A stretch of 64,000 nt of DNA from Oikopleura dioica (Eukaryota; Chordata; Appendicularia; Copelata; Oikopleuridae). Made by a program: the position numbers and the translations under genes. The stretch is from contig OU015568.1 in the NCBI GenBank assembly GCA_907165135.1, positions 628,501-692,500 on the forward strand. Direction: 5' to 3'. The notes under the pieces are model-generated. The model did not search any database. It was not told where the DNA came from and saw nothing but the letters and a program-made list of their open reading frames with translations. Below, one piece after another: positions 32,001-42,883 of this stretch (its first letter is position 1; every line of letters starts with the position of its first letter).

Positions 32001-34991
32001 AAATCCCCAAGGAATAATTCAAGAAAATATTTGTGGTTCTTTTTGAGTCGGTTACCAAACTTGGCTCGGCAACCTGTGTAGAAAACCTGACTCAGGGTCG
32101 AGAATAAACTCAGGCAATCAGAATAGAAACCTGAGTCAGGATCTTGAAGAATTTCAACTGAAAGCTCTTTCAATATCCTGACTCAGGTTTCTTGATTGAT
32201 TGTTTTGGTTCTTTCAGAACCCTGAGTCAGGTTTTCTACACAACTTACCGAGCCAGGTCCCTAGGGTTTGTTTTTCTAACGCCCTTTTCTCCTAAAAATC
32301 CCACTATCACTCCATTATCATCACTTTCCGCCCCTCAGAATTTCGGAAAAGATACGTAATTTCCCTAAAGAAGACTTCCCCCTATCACTCAATTTCCCTG
32401 TTGCTACCAAAACAGCTCCCAGCCACGTTTAGCATCTGACTCGATGCCTTTCGTTTTCCCTGTTGTTGGACGCTTTATCGCGCGTTTTTGTGGTGCCGGT
32501 TTTGACCGCTTGCTGAAATTGCTTGAATTGCGGTTTTTTGATTCTGACCAAAGAAATTTAATGATTTCGAAATGATGGACAAATTGAATCATGTTTTTGC
32601 TTTTAGAAATTATCGCTTCTATGACACAAGCGACAGCAAAAACAGTTCATATGAACCGTTCATCTGAGCTCGGCAATCTGTGTAGAAAACCTGAGTCAGG
32701 GTCCGAAAAGGCGGCTTTTGATAGTTTTAGTGGCAAAGCCGCTTCGCGGCTTCGTTTTTTGAAAAGCCGCTCTGCAGCTTTTTCAGAACCCTGACTCAGG
32801 TTTTCAACACAGGTTCCTGAGTCAAGAAATCAACCTTAATCAACAAGGATCCTCACGTTTTAGGACCCTAAAAATCGCTAGAAAGCAATTCGAAAACAAG
32901 TTGAGGTCAGCTTAATTAAATGCAAATGCTCTGTAATCAGCACGTGCTTTGCGTCGCCCGGAATCCATTCAAATGCTCATTTGCCGAATGTTCTTGCATC
33001 AAACTAGTGTCCGATTTCAGATTCAATTTTTAACAAAATTCGGAAAAATGGACCCAAAAGTTTTTTTTGGCCGAACTTTTACTGTTGTAAAAATTTACCT
33101 TCGAGGCTTCTTTTTTTTGCTAACTGTATGTTCAATTTAAAGTTGCTTGAAAAATAGACAGAAAAAGAGAAAGCGCTACCATTATTTGATAAGCATTCGT
33201 AACCGCGTTTGGTTTACCCTGTCGAGTGGCTAGAAACTAAACATTCAAGTGTATGTTTTCTCCTTCGATTCCCGCGAACGAGCTCGAGAATCATAATATT
33301 AAGGGTGTCTCCAGCAAGAAAGTCGAAAGAGAACTAGAACGAACCTGGCTGTGGCGGCATTCGCGGATCGGGCGTGAACCCTAGCGACTTGAAATATTCA
33401 TCTTTCATGGTTGACAGATTTTCGGAATAATCTTCATCGGCCGTCTGAAAATTCTGTTTTGAGAGAAATATGGATTGAATTTTTAATCCTCTTGCGGGTA
33501 TTTTGAACTTTTAAAAACCACGTTTTCCCAGAAATATGGTCAATTACTGAATCTAATTAAAATTATTCACGTTAAAAAATAAGGGTCAGGAAAGCCCTTG
33601 AATTTGATGTTGAGATATGATAGAGTTGAGGTTAGGGTAAGGGTTAAGGATTTAATTTTGTGTGTGTTTTATTGATTTTTTTCTGATTTCTGATTGGTCA
33701 ACTGGTCGAATGCGGACATCTGATTGTTTAAAAATTCGACAAATTCTGTAGTTTTTGGCCTCCCCATTTATCAGGCCTAAAAAAAGAATCAAACTAGAAT
33801 TTTCGTTCGCAGCTGCTTTAGTAATTTCCTTTTTCGGGCGAAAGTTGTTAAGCGAAAATTTTCGCTGATCTTTTAGGAAATCCTCCGGATAATCAAATTT
33901 CGGCAAACTCGTTTTTCCCCGCTCAACCAATTATTCACATTCTTCTCCGTTCATATTTTTTTCGCAATAGAAAAAAATAAAAAAAAAATAGTTTTTTAGA
34001 TAAAAATTGTCGAAAGTTTTTTCTTTCTAAAACACAATAAAAACCACCAAATGGTTTTTTCAGCGCCACAAAGAAATTTCCATCTCCTCAAAAACGTTGT
34101 CCCTTGTCAGATAAAATAAAAGCCAGATAAGAAGATGGTTTCTTTTGGTTGAGCAGAAGCTTTTTCGAATTGAGATGAAGCTATTCATGAGCATATAATA
34201 TTTGGCGTTTGGCGAGCGTGGCCTGACAAATAAAAGGACAGCCAGGCGTTGTTTTGAGAAACGTGCGCCGAGTTGCACTTAGTGGCTTTTCAATGCGAAT
34301 AAATTAGCCGCCAGTTTGGCAACTGAGTTGTTGAACTTGGGGGACAAAATGTTGCGTTTGAAATTCTAACAAGCTTTTTTCCGGGGGCGCTCGGTTAGAT
34401 TACCAAAAATTTTTGGTATTTGAATACCAAAATTCGTATTTGAATACCAATTGGTAATCTAACCGAGCGTCTCCCCTCTTTTCGGACAGATTTACTCGAA
34501 ACAGAATAATAATTGATGGATAAAGAAGGTTTAAAGGTAAACAAAAATAAAAGACGAACAAGGTTACACTTGAAAAGGTTTCAGGTTGAACAGGGGCAAT
34601 ATTTTCAAGATACTTTCTTAAATTGGGGAGGTGTCAGAGACCGACAAAAAAATTCCGAAAAATTTTCGACCAATCAGAAGCCTGGATCCGGGAGACAGGC
34701 TAATAAGCGGCTGATAAGCCGCCCACGCAAAATTTTTCGAAATTTTTTGTCGGTTCCTGACGCCACCCCTAAATTCATTATCAAAGTTCATGTCTTCCCC
34801 CCTGTTGTGCCTGCATTTTCTCTTACCAAGAAATCATTGTGCTCGATCCATAGTCCCGCATAATCGTTCCAGTTATCTTCTCTGAAAAACTCTTCGGCGG
34901 CGGCGAATTCATTAGACTCGATGTAGCGCGTATTCGAAAACTGAGCCGGAAGCAGCTTCGCGAAAGCAAGAATCAGCTTTAATCTGATCAT
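29040..34991 (-). CDS. Seven-exon predicted secreted protein of unknown family
   Basis: Exons 34991-34827, 33444-33345, 31934-31831, 31223-31143, 30838-30785, 30191-29918 and 29194-29040 join in frame for 310 residues. The start MIRLKLILAFAKLLPAQ is a likely signal peptide. Features include RIPPLPPGMAYRVTHC, YGPIYKMMYNTC, VPGGFD and an N-glycosylation site NAS; there are five or so Cys. No family was recognised. Introns are long (300-1900 nt) and full of repeats (a 6-bp satellite, several AGCCGC-family copies, MITEs). Donors are atypical: GTTCGT, GTACTT, GTTACT, GTACGG, GTACGC. The exon 6 acceptor is the least certain. The consistent phases across six joints are the main support. Confidence 0.55.
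29303..29642. repeat. (GACTAA)n microsatellite
   Basis: About 55 units of the hexamer GACTAA with a few variants (GACTGA, GACTCA, GAATAA), in the last intron of the seven-exon gene. Confidence 0.95.
30255..30412. repeat. AGCCGC-palindrome family copy
   Basis: Contains four AAAGCCGCNNAGCGGCTTT-type palindromes in head-to-head pairs. The CCTGAGTCAGG tips are lost. Within an intron of the seven-exon gene. Confidence 0.7.
31430..31640. repeat. AGCCGC-palindrome family copy
   Basis: An almost full copy: CTGAGTCAGG near 31432, four AGCCGC palindromes in the middle, and TTTCAAACCCTGACTCAGG with TTTTCTCCACAGGT at the right end. Confidence 0.8.
32068..32250. repeat. CCTGAGTCAGG-tip repeat copy, nested
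   Basis: ACCTGTGTAGAAAACCTGA at the left and TCAGGTTTTCTACACA at the right, with two further internal CCTGAGTCAGG words, suggesting one copy inserted in another. The AGCCGC core is missing. Confidence 0.75.
32668..32825. repeat. Reference-like AGCCGC/CCTGAGTCAGG repeat copy
   Basis: A complete small copy: inverted tips CTGTGTAGAAAACCTGAGTC and GACTCAGGTTTTCAACACAG, with GCCGCTTCGCGGC and AAGCCGCTCTGCAGCTT in the centre. About 150 bp, noncoding, MITE-like. Confidence 0.8.
34388..34470. repeat. Short palindromic element
   Basis: GCTCGGTTAGATTACCA and its reverse complement TGGTAATCTAACCGAGC surround two copies of GGTATTTGAATACCAA, itself nearly palindromic. A hairpin of about 80 bp. Confidence 0.7.
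34625..34769. mobile_element. MITE of the CAATCAG/GACGCCACC family, copy 1
   Basis: GGGGAGGTGTCAGAGACCGA at the left and TCGGTTCCTGACGCCACCCC at the right are imperfect inverted repeats, flanked by TAAATT on both sides. The centre contains CCAATCAGAAGCCTGGATCC. Related copies lie at about 49183-49337 and 52219-52378, with an end fragment at about 58915-58965. Confidence 0.7.
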
Positions 34992-35559
34992 GTTTTTCTC
35001 TGTTTGAGAAAAATTGGGATGAGGATTGATTTAACGTGGAGAAGCGCTGGGAAACGATTTGTTTAGAGAGAGATATCCGACGTGGGGAGGGTTGAGGTGG
35101 ACTTTGAGGGCAGCAGGTTTACGGGAAGATATGTTAAAATGATGATTCATTGTAGTTTTCAAAAAGAATTAGTTTTTAAACGAGAATCTTTGACATTAAT
35201 TCAGTAAGATAAAAAAGAGATGAATATAAAATAAAATTTGATGTTAAATTTTGATGACTTAATAACAGCTGAAAAAATTTCTAGCACCATAAATCTTTAA
35301 AGGAATTGGCAAAGCCAAATTTTAAAAATTTTGGACCTTTGATCATATACTTTTATTCCTGTGAATAAATGGATATAAATTTTTAGTGATAATCATCATA
35401 TATGTATGTTCATTTCTGAAAAAAGAATCATAAAAAGTAAACTTTCACTGTTATTGAGATCTACCGAGTCAATGCTCATGCTCTCAAAATATCAACTCAA
35501 ATCCTTGTCAAACTTGTTATTTTCAAAATGCCATTATAGAAGGATCCCGTTAATAAAAG
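34992..35559. other. Intergenic, no gene seen
   Basis: Region between divergent small genes. AT-rich; no repeat family or RNA gene was recognised. Confidence 0.4.
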
Positions 35560-35742
35560 ATGTTTTTCGTGCTTTTGTTTCTTTTGAATATTCTAGCTGC
35601 TTTCCCACTCGAGAAAAAATCACAAATCGAAATCGAAGATGAAGAAAGGGCAAGCGAGTACATGTACGAACTCTACGACCAGCTGATCGTCGAGTTTGAG
35701 TACTTTGATTTTAGAACTGCGCCAAAACAGTTTATTCTTTGA
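35560..35742 (+). CDS. Small secreted peptide precursor
   Basis: A 60-residue single-exon ORF. MFFVLLFLLNILAAFPL is a strong signal peptide; the mature part is acidic (EIEDEERASEYMYELYDQ) with no Cys and no dibasic sites. AATAATAAAAAG follows the stop and could act as a poly(A) signal. No family recognised. Confidence 0.55.
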   Translation: MFFVLLFLLNILAAFPLEKKSQIEIEDEERASEYMYELYDQLIVEFEYFDFRTAPKQFIL

Positions 35743-35954
35743 TCGAATAATAAAAAGAGTATTCAACAATAATATTGCTTTGTTCTTCAAAGAAGTGTAT
35801 TTTGCAAGCGAGGCTTAATTGATTGCAAAATAGTCTTGGTGTCAAAAAGAGAGTTGATAACAACAAAACAAGGATAAAAATACAATGTTCAACAATTTTC
35901 AGAGCAGAATTGAACTCAATTAATATATTTGCTTTGCCTTTTTATGGTGCGAAA

Positions 35955-36080
35955 ATCTGGACTTGGCAACCTGTGTAGAAAACCTGAGTCAGGGCCTGAG
36001 AGATGTCAAATGATAAGCAGCTACGCGGCAGTTATAAAAAATATTTCAGATCCTGACTCAGGTTTTCTACGTTGGTTTTT
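35955..36080. repeat. AGCCGC/CCTGAGTCAGG repeat copy
   Basis: Tips GGCAACCTGTGTAGAAAACC and CTGACTCAGGTTTTCTACG are preserved; the core is a degraded AGCAGCTACGCGGCAG. Confidence 0.75.
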
Positions 36081-36270
36081 TTATTCTTTTATTTTCATGA
36101 TCATTTTTGATGAATCTTACTAAGAATGGAGCAAATTCTCGTCTTATTGTAAAATAAGATTTTATCTTTGCTGGCCCCAGAATAACTTTCGACACTTGGA
36201 AGATTAAAAATTGAGAAAGAAACATGTGTCTGTCTCCAACTTCCCACTCATTTATTCATTTAACTACTTG

Positions 36271-36278
36271 TATATAAA
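36271..36278 (+). promoter_or_regulatory. TATA box
   Basis: TATATAAA lies 61 bases before the ATG at 36332, the expected spacing for a TATA promoter with a short 5' leader. Confidence 0.5.
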
Positions 36279-36331
36279 TCGTCCAAAGTGGCCTTCAAAT
36301 CGACGAAAAGAAAAATAATATATTTTTTAAA

Positions 36332-36478
36332 ATGAGACTCTGCTTCTTTGCTGGACTCTTTTTCGCTCTTTCAGAAGGTAAAAGAAGGGGGTATATTTAT
36401 GAAGAAAGAAAAAAGATAAGACATTTTTTTCGATGCTCAGCCAAGTGTCAAAGAAAACTACTTATGTCTCTAAAGTGA
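36332..36478 (+). CDS. Very small secreted peptide, two exons
   Basis: Exon 1 (36332-36377) is a signal peptide, MRLCFFAGLFFALSE, ending G|GTAAAAG. A CTCAG acceptor at 36440 gives an exon reading AKCQRKLLMSLK before a stop at 36476. The mature peptide would be about 11 residues. The second exon is uncertain; other downstream exons are possible. An antisense ORF at 36462-36644 overlaps and reads Cys/Trp-rich residues ending in a possible GTGAGA donor. Confidence 0.35.
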   Translation: MRLCFFAGLFFALSEGKRRGYIYEERKKIRHFFRCSAKCQRKLLMSLK

Positions 36479-37350
36479 ACCGGTTCTCACCGCGATAAAC
36501 AAATTGGCACCTTTGTTGTGACCACAAGTGCCAGTCCGCGGATACAGCTGGCTCAGATGCCATTACATAACACTTTTCTTCTAAGCGCTCGTAAAGAAAG
36601 AAAACAGGGAACGCCTGCTGCGGTAAACACTCGAGTAGGAACATACCGTAGTATTAGTTCAAACAAGCGTCATTTTTTTCAAGAAGATTATTTTATTTTT
36701 TTTTAGAAATTTAATTTGAAATCTCTAAAGAATTGAATTTTAATTTAAATAATATAATAAAAAATTATATAATATTATTAAAATTATTTATAATTATTTC
36801 TAAAATCATAAAATTATTTAATAAAAAAATTTTTTAATTGATGAATTGTTAAATTTAAAATATTTTTTTTTAATCTTTTAAAAATCTTATTAATTGAATT
36901 TATATTATATTCTTTAAAAAATTCTTTTTTAAATTTATAATTTTATTTTATTTTGTTAATGTTTTTTTTTTCGAATGTCAATTTGACTGAACTCTAATTT
37001 CGCGTCGAAAAACGTAAAACAAACCAACAAGTAGCAAATTGCTGCCAACTTCTATCAAGATAAATGCTCTCGTTACTTAGCTGAGAAAACCAGCAGCCGC
37101 GTACCAAAATTGCATAATCTTCGGTGTCAAAAAATGCCAAACCGGTGGTCGCGCCAACGAACACTTTAAATTGCCACTTGAGCTATTTTTTTATTTGAAA
37201 CATTAAAATTGAAATAATTGGCCTAATTGGATAGAAGGCGCTTTCGCTTTCCGGTGCTTCGCGGATGAAACAGGTTTTTGAAAATCGTGTTAAACTCGAG
37301 ATAATATAGTAATAACGCAGCAGGGTATATGAAAAACATGGAACAAGATG
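36479..37350. other. AT-rich intergenic DNA
   Basis: 36700-36970 is almost pure A/T. 36970-37350 shows no ORF or known repeat. Confidence 0.4.
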
Positions 37351-37358
37351 GTAAGTAG

Positions 37359-37662
37359 CAGGGTTCGGTAATTTGAGCTCACGCTAAAACTCAAGGAAAC
37401 AAAGCTTGAGACTCACGTTTTTTAATTTGAGTTTTGAGAACTCAGAGATGAGAGCTCGCGACTCTGGCAATCCATGAGCCAATCAAGGAAGCGCTCGCTT
37501 AATTTGAGTTTTGAAAACTCAAAACTCTCAAATCTCCCAAAAACTCAAAACTCTCAAATCTTCTCAAAATGATTTCTCAAGTCACTTTGAGTTCTCAATT
37601 TGAGGAAATTTGAGCGTCTAGCCAAAATGAGTTTTAGCTTGAGCTCAAATTACCGAACCCTG
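37359..37662. mobile_element. hAT-type MITE, 304 bp
   Basis: CAGGGTTCGGTAATTTGAGC at 37359 and its reverse complement ending at 37662 are flanked by the exact 8-bp duplication GTAAGTAG (37351-37358 and 37663-37670). Eight-bp duplication and CAGGG tips are hAT hallmarks. The interior is a mosaic of TTTGAGTTTTGAGAACTC-like words, reminiscent of subterminal transposase sites. No ORF. Confidence 0.9.
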
Positions 37663-37670
37663 GTAAGTAG

Positions 37671-39170
37671 GGAACAAAGGGCAGAACGGTTTCGAGTGAA
37701 AACTTGCTGGCGCAACATTATTTCGAAGGAAAGCTGAATTTGAGTTTTAACAGCATCAAAATGTTATGGCGTTAATACTTCTTGAGCACTTTGAATAAAA
37801 CTAAAATTTAAGTCGAAAAAAAATCAAGAAAATCGGCAAAAACTTATGCTTTTTTCTAATTTTGATTTTAAGTTTTTAAAAATTATCTTTTTTTATAAGT
37901 TTCAAAATAGGTATTTTTTTCTGACTCAAAAAGCTCCAATGACTTTTGCCTGTGTTTATCGTGAACCCTCTTTTTCAGAGAATTAAATCATGTTTTGGTC
38001 TTCTTGAGAACTCTTGAAGCTCTTGAAATGTATGTTAATCACATTTCAACGGCACTTCTCCACGTGATTATTTTCACGAAACCGCGTTCTAGCGTAAAAT
38101 CTGTCGAAAACACTCACGTACGGTAGTAATCTGCGCCCCTTTCTCGGATTACGCAACCACATCAAGCTGAAGAGGTCTCAATCTTTATTCCCACTGGGGA
38201 GGGTCTTAGCCCTGGCCAGCCGTGGCGATAAGAAATGTAACGTTTTTCCCGATAAAATTTATCCCGTTCACGCAGACAAACTCTTTTCTAGGTGGAATTT
38301 TGAGAACAGAATCACCAAACCGACATTTCCGACGAAGCAAATTTCAACAAAGATCTCCTGGAGATGATATTTTTGACATCAGGAAAACGGGTTTTGAGGA
38401 TTAATATACAGAATCGAGAAAATTTCAGAACAACAAATAGTTCAAAATAAGTTTGAAGAAAATTTTTAAGTAAAATATTATTGATTTTAAGAAATGCCAC
38501 TGAAAATTTGTTAATTAGAAAGAAAATATTTTTATTTCAAATAAATTCTGGTTTTATATTTTATTTTATAGAATTTATTTTTTTATCAAAAAGATAAGAA
38601 TAATTCAAATTCATTGAAAAATATATTAATTTATTCATTTTATTAAAAAATTTGAATATTTAAATTCATATTCAAATTAAATTTTTTCACAATAATTTTA
38701 TTTTATTAATATGATTCAAAAAATTTGAGCGGAAAATGTTATTCTTCTTATTTTGAGTTATTTTCTTTCGTATTTTTTAATCAAAAATAAAATTCTTCTT
38801 TTTCCAATTCTTTCATTTCTTTTTCTTTGCAATTGAAGCTAGTCATTTTCTGCGCAGGACCGAGAGCGTGAGAGGCTAATCAGCGATCAAAAACGTTTGC
38901 CCAAATCGCTTCTAAGTCGAATTAAAATCGGAACCCAAAACCCAACTCAAAGCCTGTGGGATCCGAGTCAAGCCATCAACTTTGACAGTTTGTATCAATA
39001 AGTTCTAAACATCAATAAACTCGCCGCGAAGGCTCTCGCATTTCGACTCATGTTCGCTTTCTTTTATTTTTCTTTTATTTGTAAAACTGGTATTACTGAA
39101 ATCATTGGTAATCAAAACAATTTTCGCAGAAAGATAATCAAAATTGTTATACGAGTTCTTTTTTCAAGGA
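37671..39170. other. Intergenic, no gene seen
   Basis: Mixed and AT-rich DNA. The only longer ORFs (for example 38222-38404) lack features. 38520-38700 is a very AT-rich block. Confidence 0.4.
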
Positions 39171-39464
39171 TTAGTTGAGTGAAAAGTTTCTACCATGACA
39201 CCTATACATATCTGTGTATTTGCGTAGTTTCAAATTTTCTTCTTCAAGTTTTCGGCATTTTTCTGCAAATTCTCTGTTTGCTTCGCTATACTTTCTTTCC
39301 TGTTCTTCCCAAAATTTTTCATGTTCTTCTCTTAGTTTGGTCATTTTTTCTTCGTGTTCTTTTGTCGCTTCTATATATTTAGTCAGTCAGGAATGATTAT
39401 TACGGTACTTTCTTTTCTCTTCATTTAGAAATTTTGTCTCATCTCTTCTTAGTTCTTCTTCCAT
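39171..39464 (-). CDS. Coiled-coil protein, 3' exons
   Basis: Two exons (39464-39404 and 39370-39171) separated by a 33-nt intron (GTAATA...CTGAC...TATAG) give about 86 residues of almost pure coiled coil (EHEEKMTKLREEHEKFWEE, CRKLEEENLKL), ending NFSLN. The reading may extend upstream as a further exon. It may belong with the ORF at 39748-40175 as one gene; the connecting splice was not found. Function unknown. Confidence 0.5.
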
Positions 39465-39747
39465 TTCTTTTATTTTTGTCGTTTAGGGTAAGAGCCATGA
39501 AGAGACATTAAATCTGAGACAAATTTTGCGCTTATTTTAATTGGGCCGCTGATTGAAAATTTACATGAATTGTCTAATCGCAATATATAATATATATTTG
39601 TCGCTTCATGACGCCACCCTGTTGCTCATGATATACTGATGTGAAATAATCTGCCATAAACTCACCATAACTGCACCATTTATCTCTATCTTTTCTAAAT
39701 TTTCTCAATCTTAATTGTTTTTATAGAATAATGGATAGACTCAAAAC

Positions 39748-40175
39748 CTTTCTGAGAACTTTCTGCGAGAAAATGTTATCGCATCAACAATAATGGTGAT
39801 AACAGTAGAGCCTTCTTCTTCGATAATAATACTTTCATTATATTCGCTGAGAATCCACTGTGTAAGGTTACCAGCAAGGACAGAATCAAAATCTCCAGGA
39901 AATCGTAGTCTAATAGCAAGAACAAGCCCATGATGAAAAATTCGCTGGGCATTCTGCAAATTGATCACTCGACGAAGGAGACCCGGAATCGAATTTCGGA
40001 TAGTTGACTCATTAATATTTTGCAAATTATCTGATATAGAATTTACGATAATACGTGCTTCTTCACTTAGATGATCATCGTTTATGGCGAGTTTAATCTT
40101 CCGAACAATGGAGCGGTGTGAAGAACCCTTCTCCACCAGTACCACAAAATTCTCAGAAAAAAAAGAATCGGTCAT
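39748..40175 (-). CDS. Helical ORF, possible first exon of the coiled-coil gene
   Basis: A 144-residue ORF starting MTDSFFSENFVVLVEKG with alternating helices (EEARIIVNSISDNLQNI, GLLRRVINLQNAQRI); no signal peptide or known motif. AG|GTTTTGAG at 39748 resembles the AG|GTTTTT donors of the gene at 19157, suggesting the exon ends there and continues to the coiled-coil exons. Confidence 0.45.
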
Positions 40176-41328
40176 CTTTATTTCTTCGATTTATTAAAAT
40201 CAATATCTAGGCAATGTCATGAAAAATGATTTTCTTTCACCAATCATTAACCAATCTGTGCTTGCGTATTACTTTTCTATCGAAAGCTACGCAAATGTTT
40301 TAACATTTGATAGGCAATGTTTGCATTCAACTTCTTTTTTTTTAATTGCAAATACCATGCCTTCTTGGCCAAATATTCAATGGGAAAGCAAAAAGAAGCC
40401 ACGTGTGCTTATCTTCGGGAAAACGTTGAACGTGTAAGTGGAACACATCTTGGCCACAATCTCGACGGGCGCACAACCACGTGGCTGTTTCCGGAACACA
40501 AATTTCAGCGCTGATAACACCCGCCAAATGAATAAGTCATGTTTCGGAAAACCTTTATCTCATAGGCGACGTGCGAACCTTATCTCACAGATTCAATTTT
40601 TCCAGCTCAATTTGACTCAAAATAACTTTTGTTGAAATAAGGGAGTGACATCTAGGGAGTTCATCTATTTTCGAACAGAACAAAATTTCGGCTCATTTTT
40701 TCGTTTCGCTTCTTTTCTAATTGACACATGTAAAACCCCATTTTCCGCCTCCTGCATAATACAAAATTCTAGCCTTGCTCATGATTCTCCATGTTGGAGG
40801 TTGAATACACGCTCGTTTATTCAACAGAACCAACCGATCACATGGAATTTGCGTGGAAGGAAATGATGTTTGGAATTTGCAATTTCGGTCATTGAACAAT
40901 TTTAGACTTCTTGGCCCAATCAGAAAAAAAGCTGCATTCGCGACTTTTGACCCATCTATGTAAAAGGGGGTCAACTCATAAAATGCTTTTTTATGTTAAA
41001 TTTAACAAAGTGATACCCTTATTTTATCCCGTTTTCAACTTAACCATCCCTAAATCGGGAGATTATATTTTATAAATGAGAAAAATCATTTTCGTAAAAA
41101 AAGATTCTAGCGTCAATTTCAGCGTAAAAACTTGAGTGAATCAATCAAAATGATAAAAAGTCAAAGCTATTTCCCTCGGAATGCTGCAAAACGGAAACAC
41201 CTTCCGCACTTTGGAAACCACTAAAATGCTATATAAACTATTTTATCAAACAAATTACGAAACGAAAGTTTTCTCGTAAATATATTGTTTCAATTTAACC
41301 ACGAATGCCGGGATTCTACGGTCAGGAT
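40176..41328. other. Intergenic, no convincing gene
   Basis: Two minus ORFs (40342-40527 and 40717-40974) contain a few Cys but no recognisable domain and no splice support. Otherwise AT-rich. Confidence 0.35.
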
Positions 41329-42662
41329 TCACTCGCAGTATTCCCATCGAACATTTGGATCAGTCGTGTAGCACCATGAGCGCTCGTCCCGGTTGAGATT
41401 GAGACAATAATTGGTAAAATAAATCGGTCGAACATATTGATTGAGAATTTCCGCGCGCAATACTCTATCATTGCGGCTCGACCATCGTTGACATGTCCTA
41501 CCAGAGAGAGTCACATTTGGTCTCTTGGAAATATAGGGGGAAGTCGGGACATCGCATGGCTCCCAAGTTTCAAATCTTCCCAAATATTTACGGTCGGTAT
41601 AGCACCAAGCACCCTCGTCTCTGCCGTCAGGATTTCGACAGTAATTTGTCTACAGTAGGTATGGTCACTTCCACACATTACCAAAGAGAGGGGTTATCAT
41701 TCGAGCCTATGATTCGAGCCATCCAAGATCTCTAGAATCTGAGCAAGTGGTTAGGGTTAGGGATTGGGAACTCTTAAGGGGGTCCGGGGGCGAAGCCCCT
41801 TGTAAAGCCCCTCCTGGGGTCCCGGGGGCCTAGCCCCTGGGTTAGGTTTAGGGTTAGGGAAGCTCGAATGATAACCCCTACTACCAACTTTACTATGACA
41901 ATTGAATTGGTTCGATGCTTATCAAAAAAATAAGCGTTTTTTGGAGGTTGGAATTGACCATACCTACAGTAAAAGGTTTTCTCCCCATATAAGGCAATAA
42001 AGTTGTCTTCGAACTTCCAATGATGAGCAGCGTCAACATCGACCCAATTTCTGCACCGATTACCGGAAACGCTTACTGCTACTTGTTAGGACAGTGATAT
42101 TTATAAGGATAAAAAATTGCGCATAAAAATATATCAAAACAATTTTCCTGATTTTGCGCCAACGTATTCCGTTTGAATTCCGCGCCCAGATGCACACTCG
42201 CAGATAGGAAGTTCTGTCGTTGTTGGGTGGTGTGATGAAACGCAAGGACAATCCGGGATATCACAGTACTCCCAAGGCACATTCGGGTCGGTTGTGTAAC
42301 ACCACGCCCCGCCATCACGGCCATTCGGGTTACGGCAATAGTTTCGCCATAGGTCGTCCTCTCCATAAAGTCTGACTATGTACTTATGGTAATAATGAGC
42401 ATGTGGCTCATTTGACCGCCACTGTTGGCATTTTCTTCCCGATCGAGTTGCTTAAGAAAAATTAACGATTAAATTTGTTTCTACCACAGAAAATAAGTGT
42501 AAAATTCCAAAAATCCTTACTTGATATGGTCCCAGCGTAACTCATATGCTTGGCAACATCGTCTCCCGTCGGAATCGCACACTTATCCAAATCTACGCAT
42601 CCTTGAGGTGTTTCCGCTTGAAAAAGGACGGGAAAAATCATAAAAAAATGAAAAATCAACAT
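41329..42662 (-). CDS. Secreted three-kringle protein A, with MITE in a kringle
   Basis: Exon 1 (42662-42521) encodes signal peptide MLIFHFFMIFPVLFQA, then CVDLDKC. Exon 2 (42450-42148) is a full kringle (SGRKCQQW, NYCRNPNGRDGGAWCYTTDP, WEYC) plus a Cys linker. Exon 3 (42075-41964) starts kringle 2 (SGNRCRNW). Exon 4 (41649-41329) has its second half (TNYCRNPDG...AWCYT) and kringle 3, ending WEYCE then stop. Intron 1 is GT-AG; intron 2 keeps frame only as GA-AG (donor at 42147). A 307-bp MITE separates exons 3 and 4; splicing at its obvious GTATGG and TGTAG signals would shift the frame by one. Kringles bind proteins or matrix; the architecture is parallel to the neighbouring gene. Confidence 0.75.
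41658..41964. mobile_element. MITE inside a kringle-coding region, with a nested element
   Basis: The tips GGTATGGTCA and TGACCATACC are inverted and flanked by TACAGTA on both sides (41651-41657 and 41965-41971). Inside, a second inverted pair, AGGGGTTATCATTCGAGC and its complement, bounds 41689-41879, which carries GTTAGGGTTAGGG-type words and a GC-rich palindromic core (GGGGGCGAAGCCCC). So one element appears to be nested in another. Confidence 0.7.
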
Positions 42663-42883
42663 GTTGATTTTTTCCGAAATGAAATCTGGATTTTCATTTT
42701 TGGAAGCTACAGCTTTGTTTATTGAGAATCTACTAGATAAACAAATATTTTAATCTCAAAAACAGCTTGACCTTTCTCGAGCTCAGGGTTCAAATTTGGT
42801 ACACCGTTCTTGGGCTTCATCACGTACCAGACGTTTTTTTTTTTGAAAATTTATTGAATCAGTTTCGCAAAAATTCAAATCAA

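Noticed and set aside
42079-42366. Minus ORF of 95 codons in the kringle region
   Set aside because: Out-of-frame shadow; the kringle frame has the conserved Cys and Trp residues.
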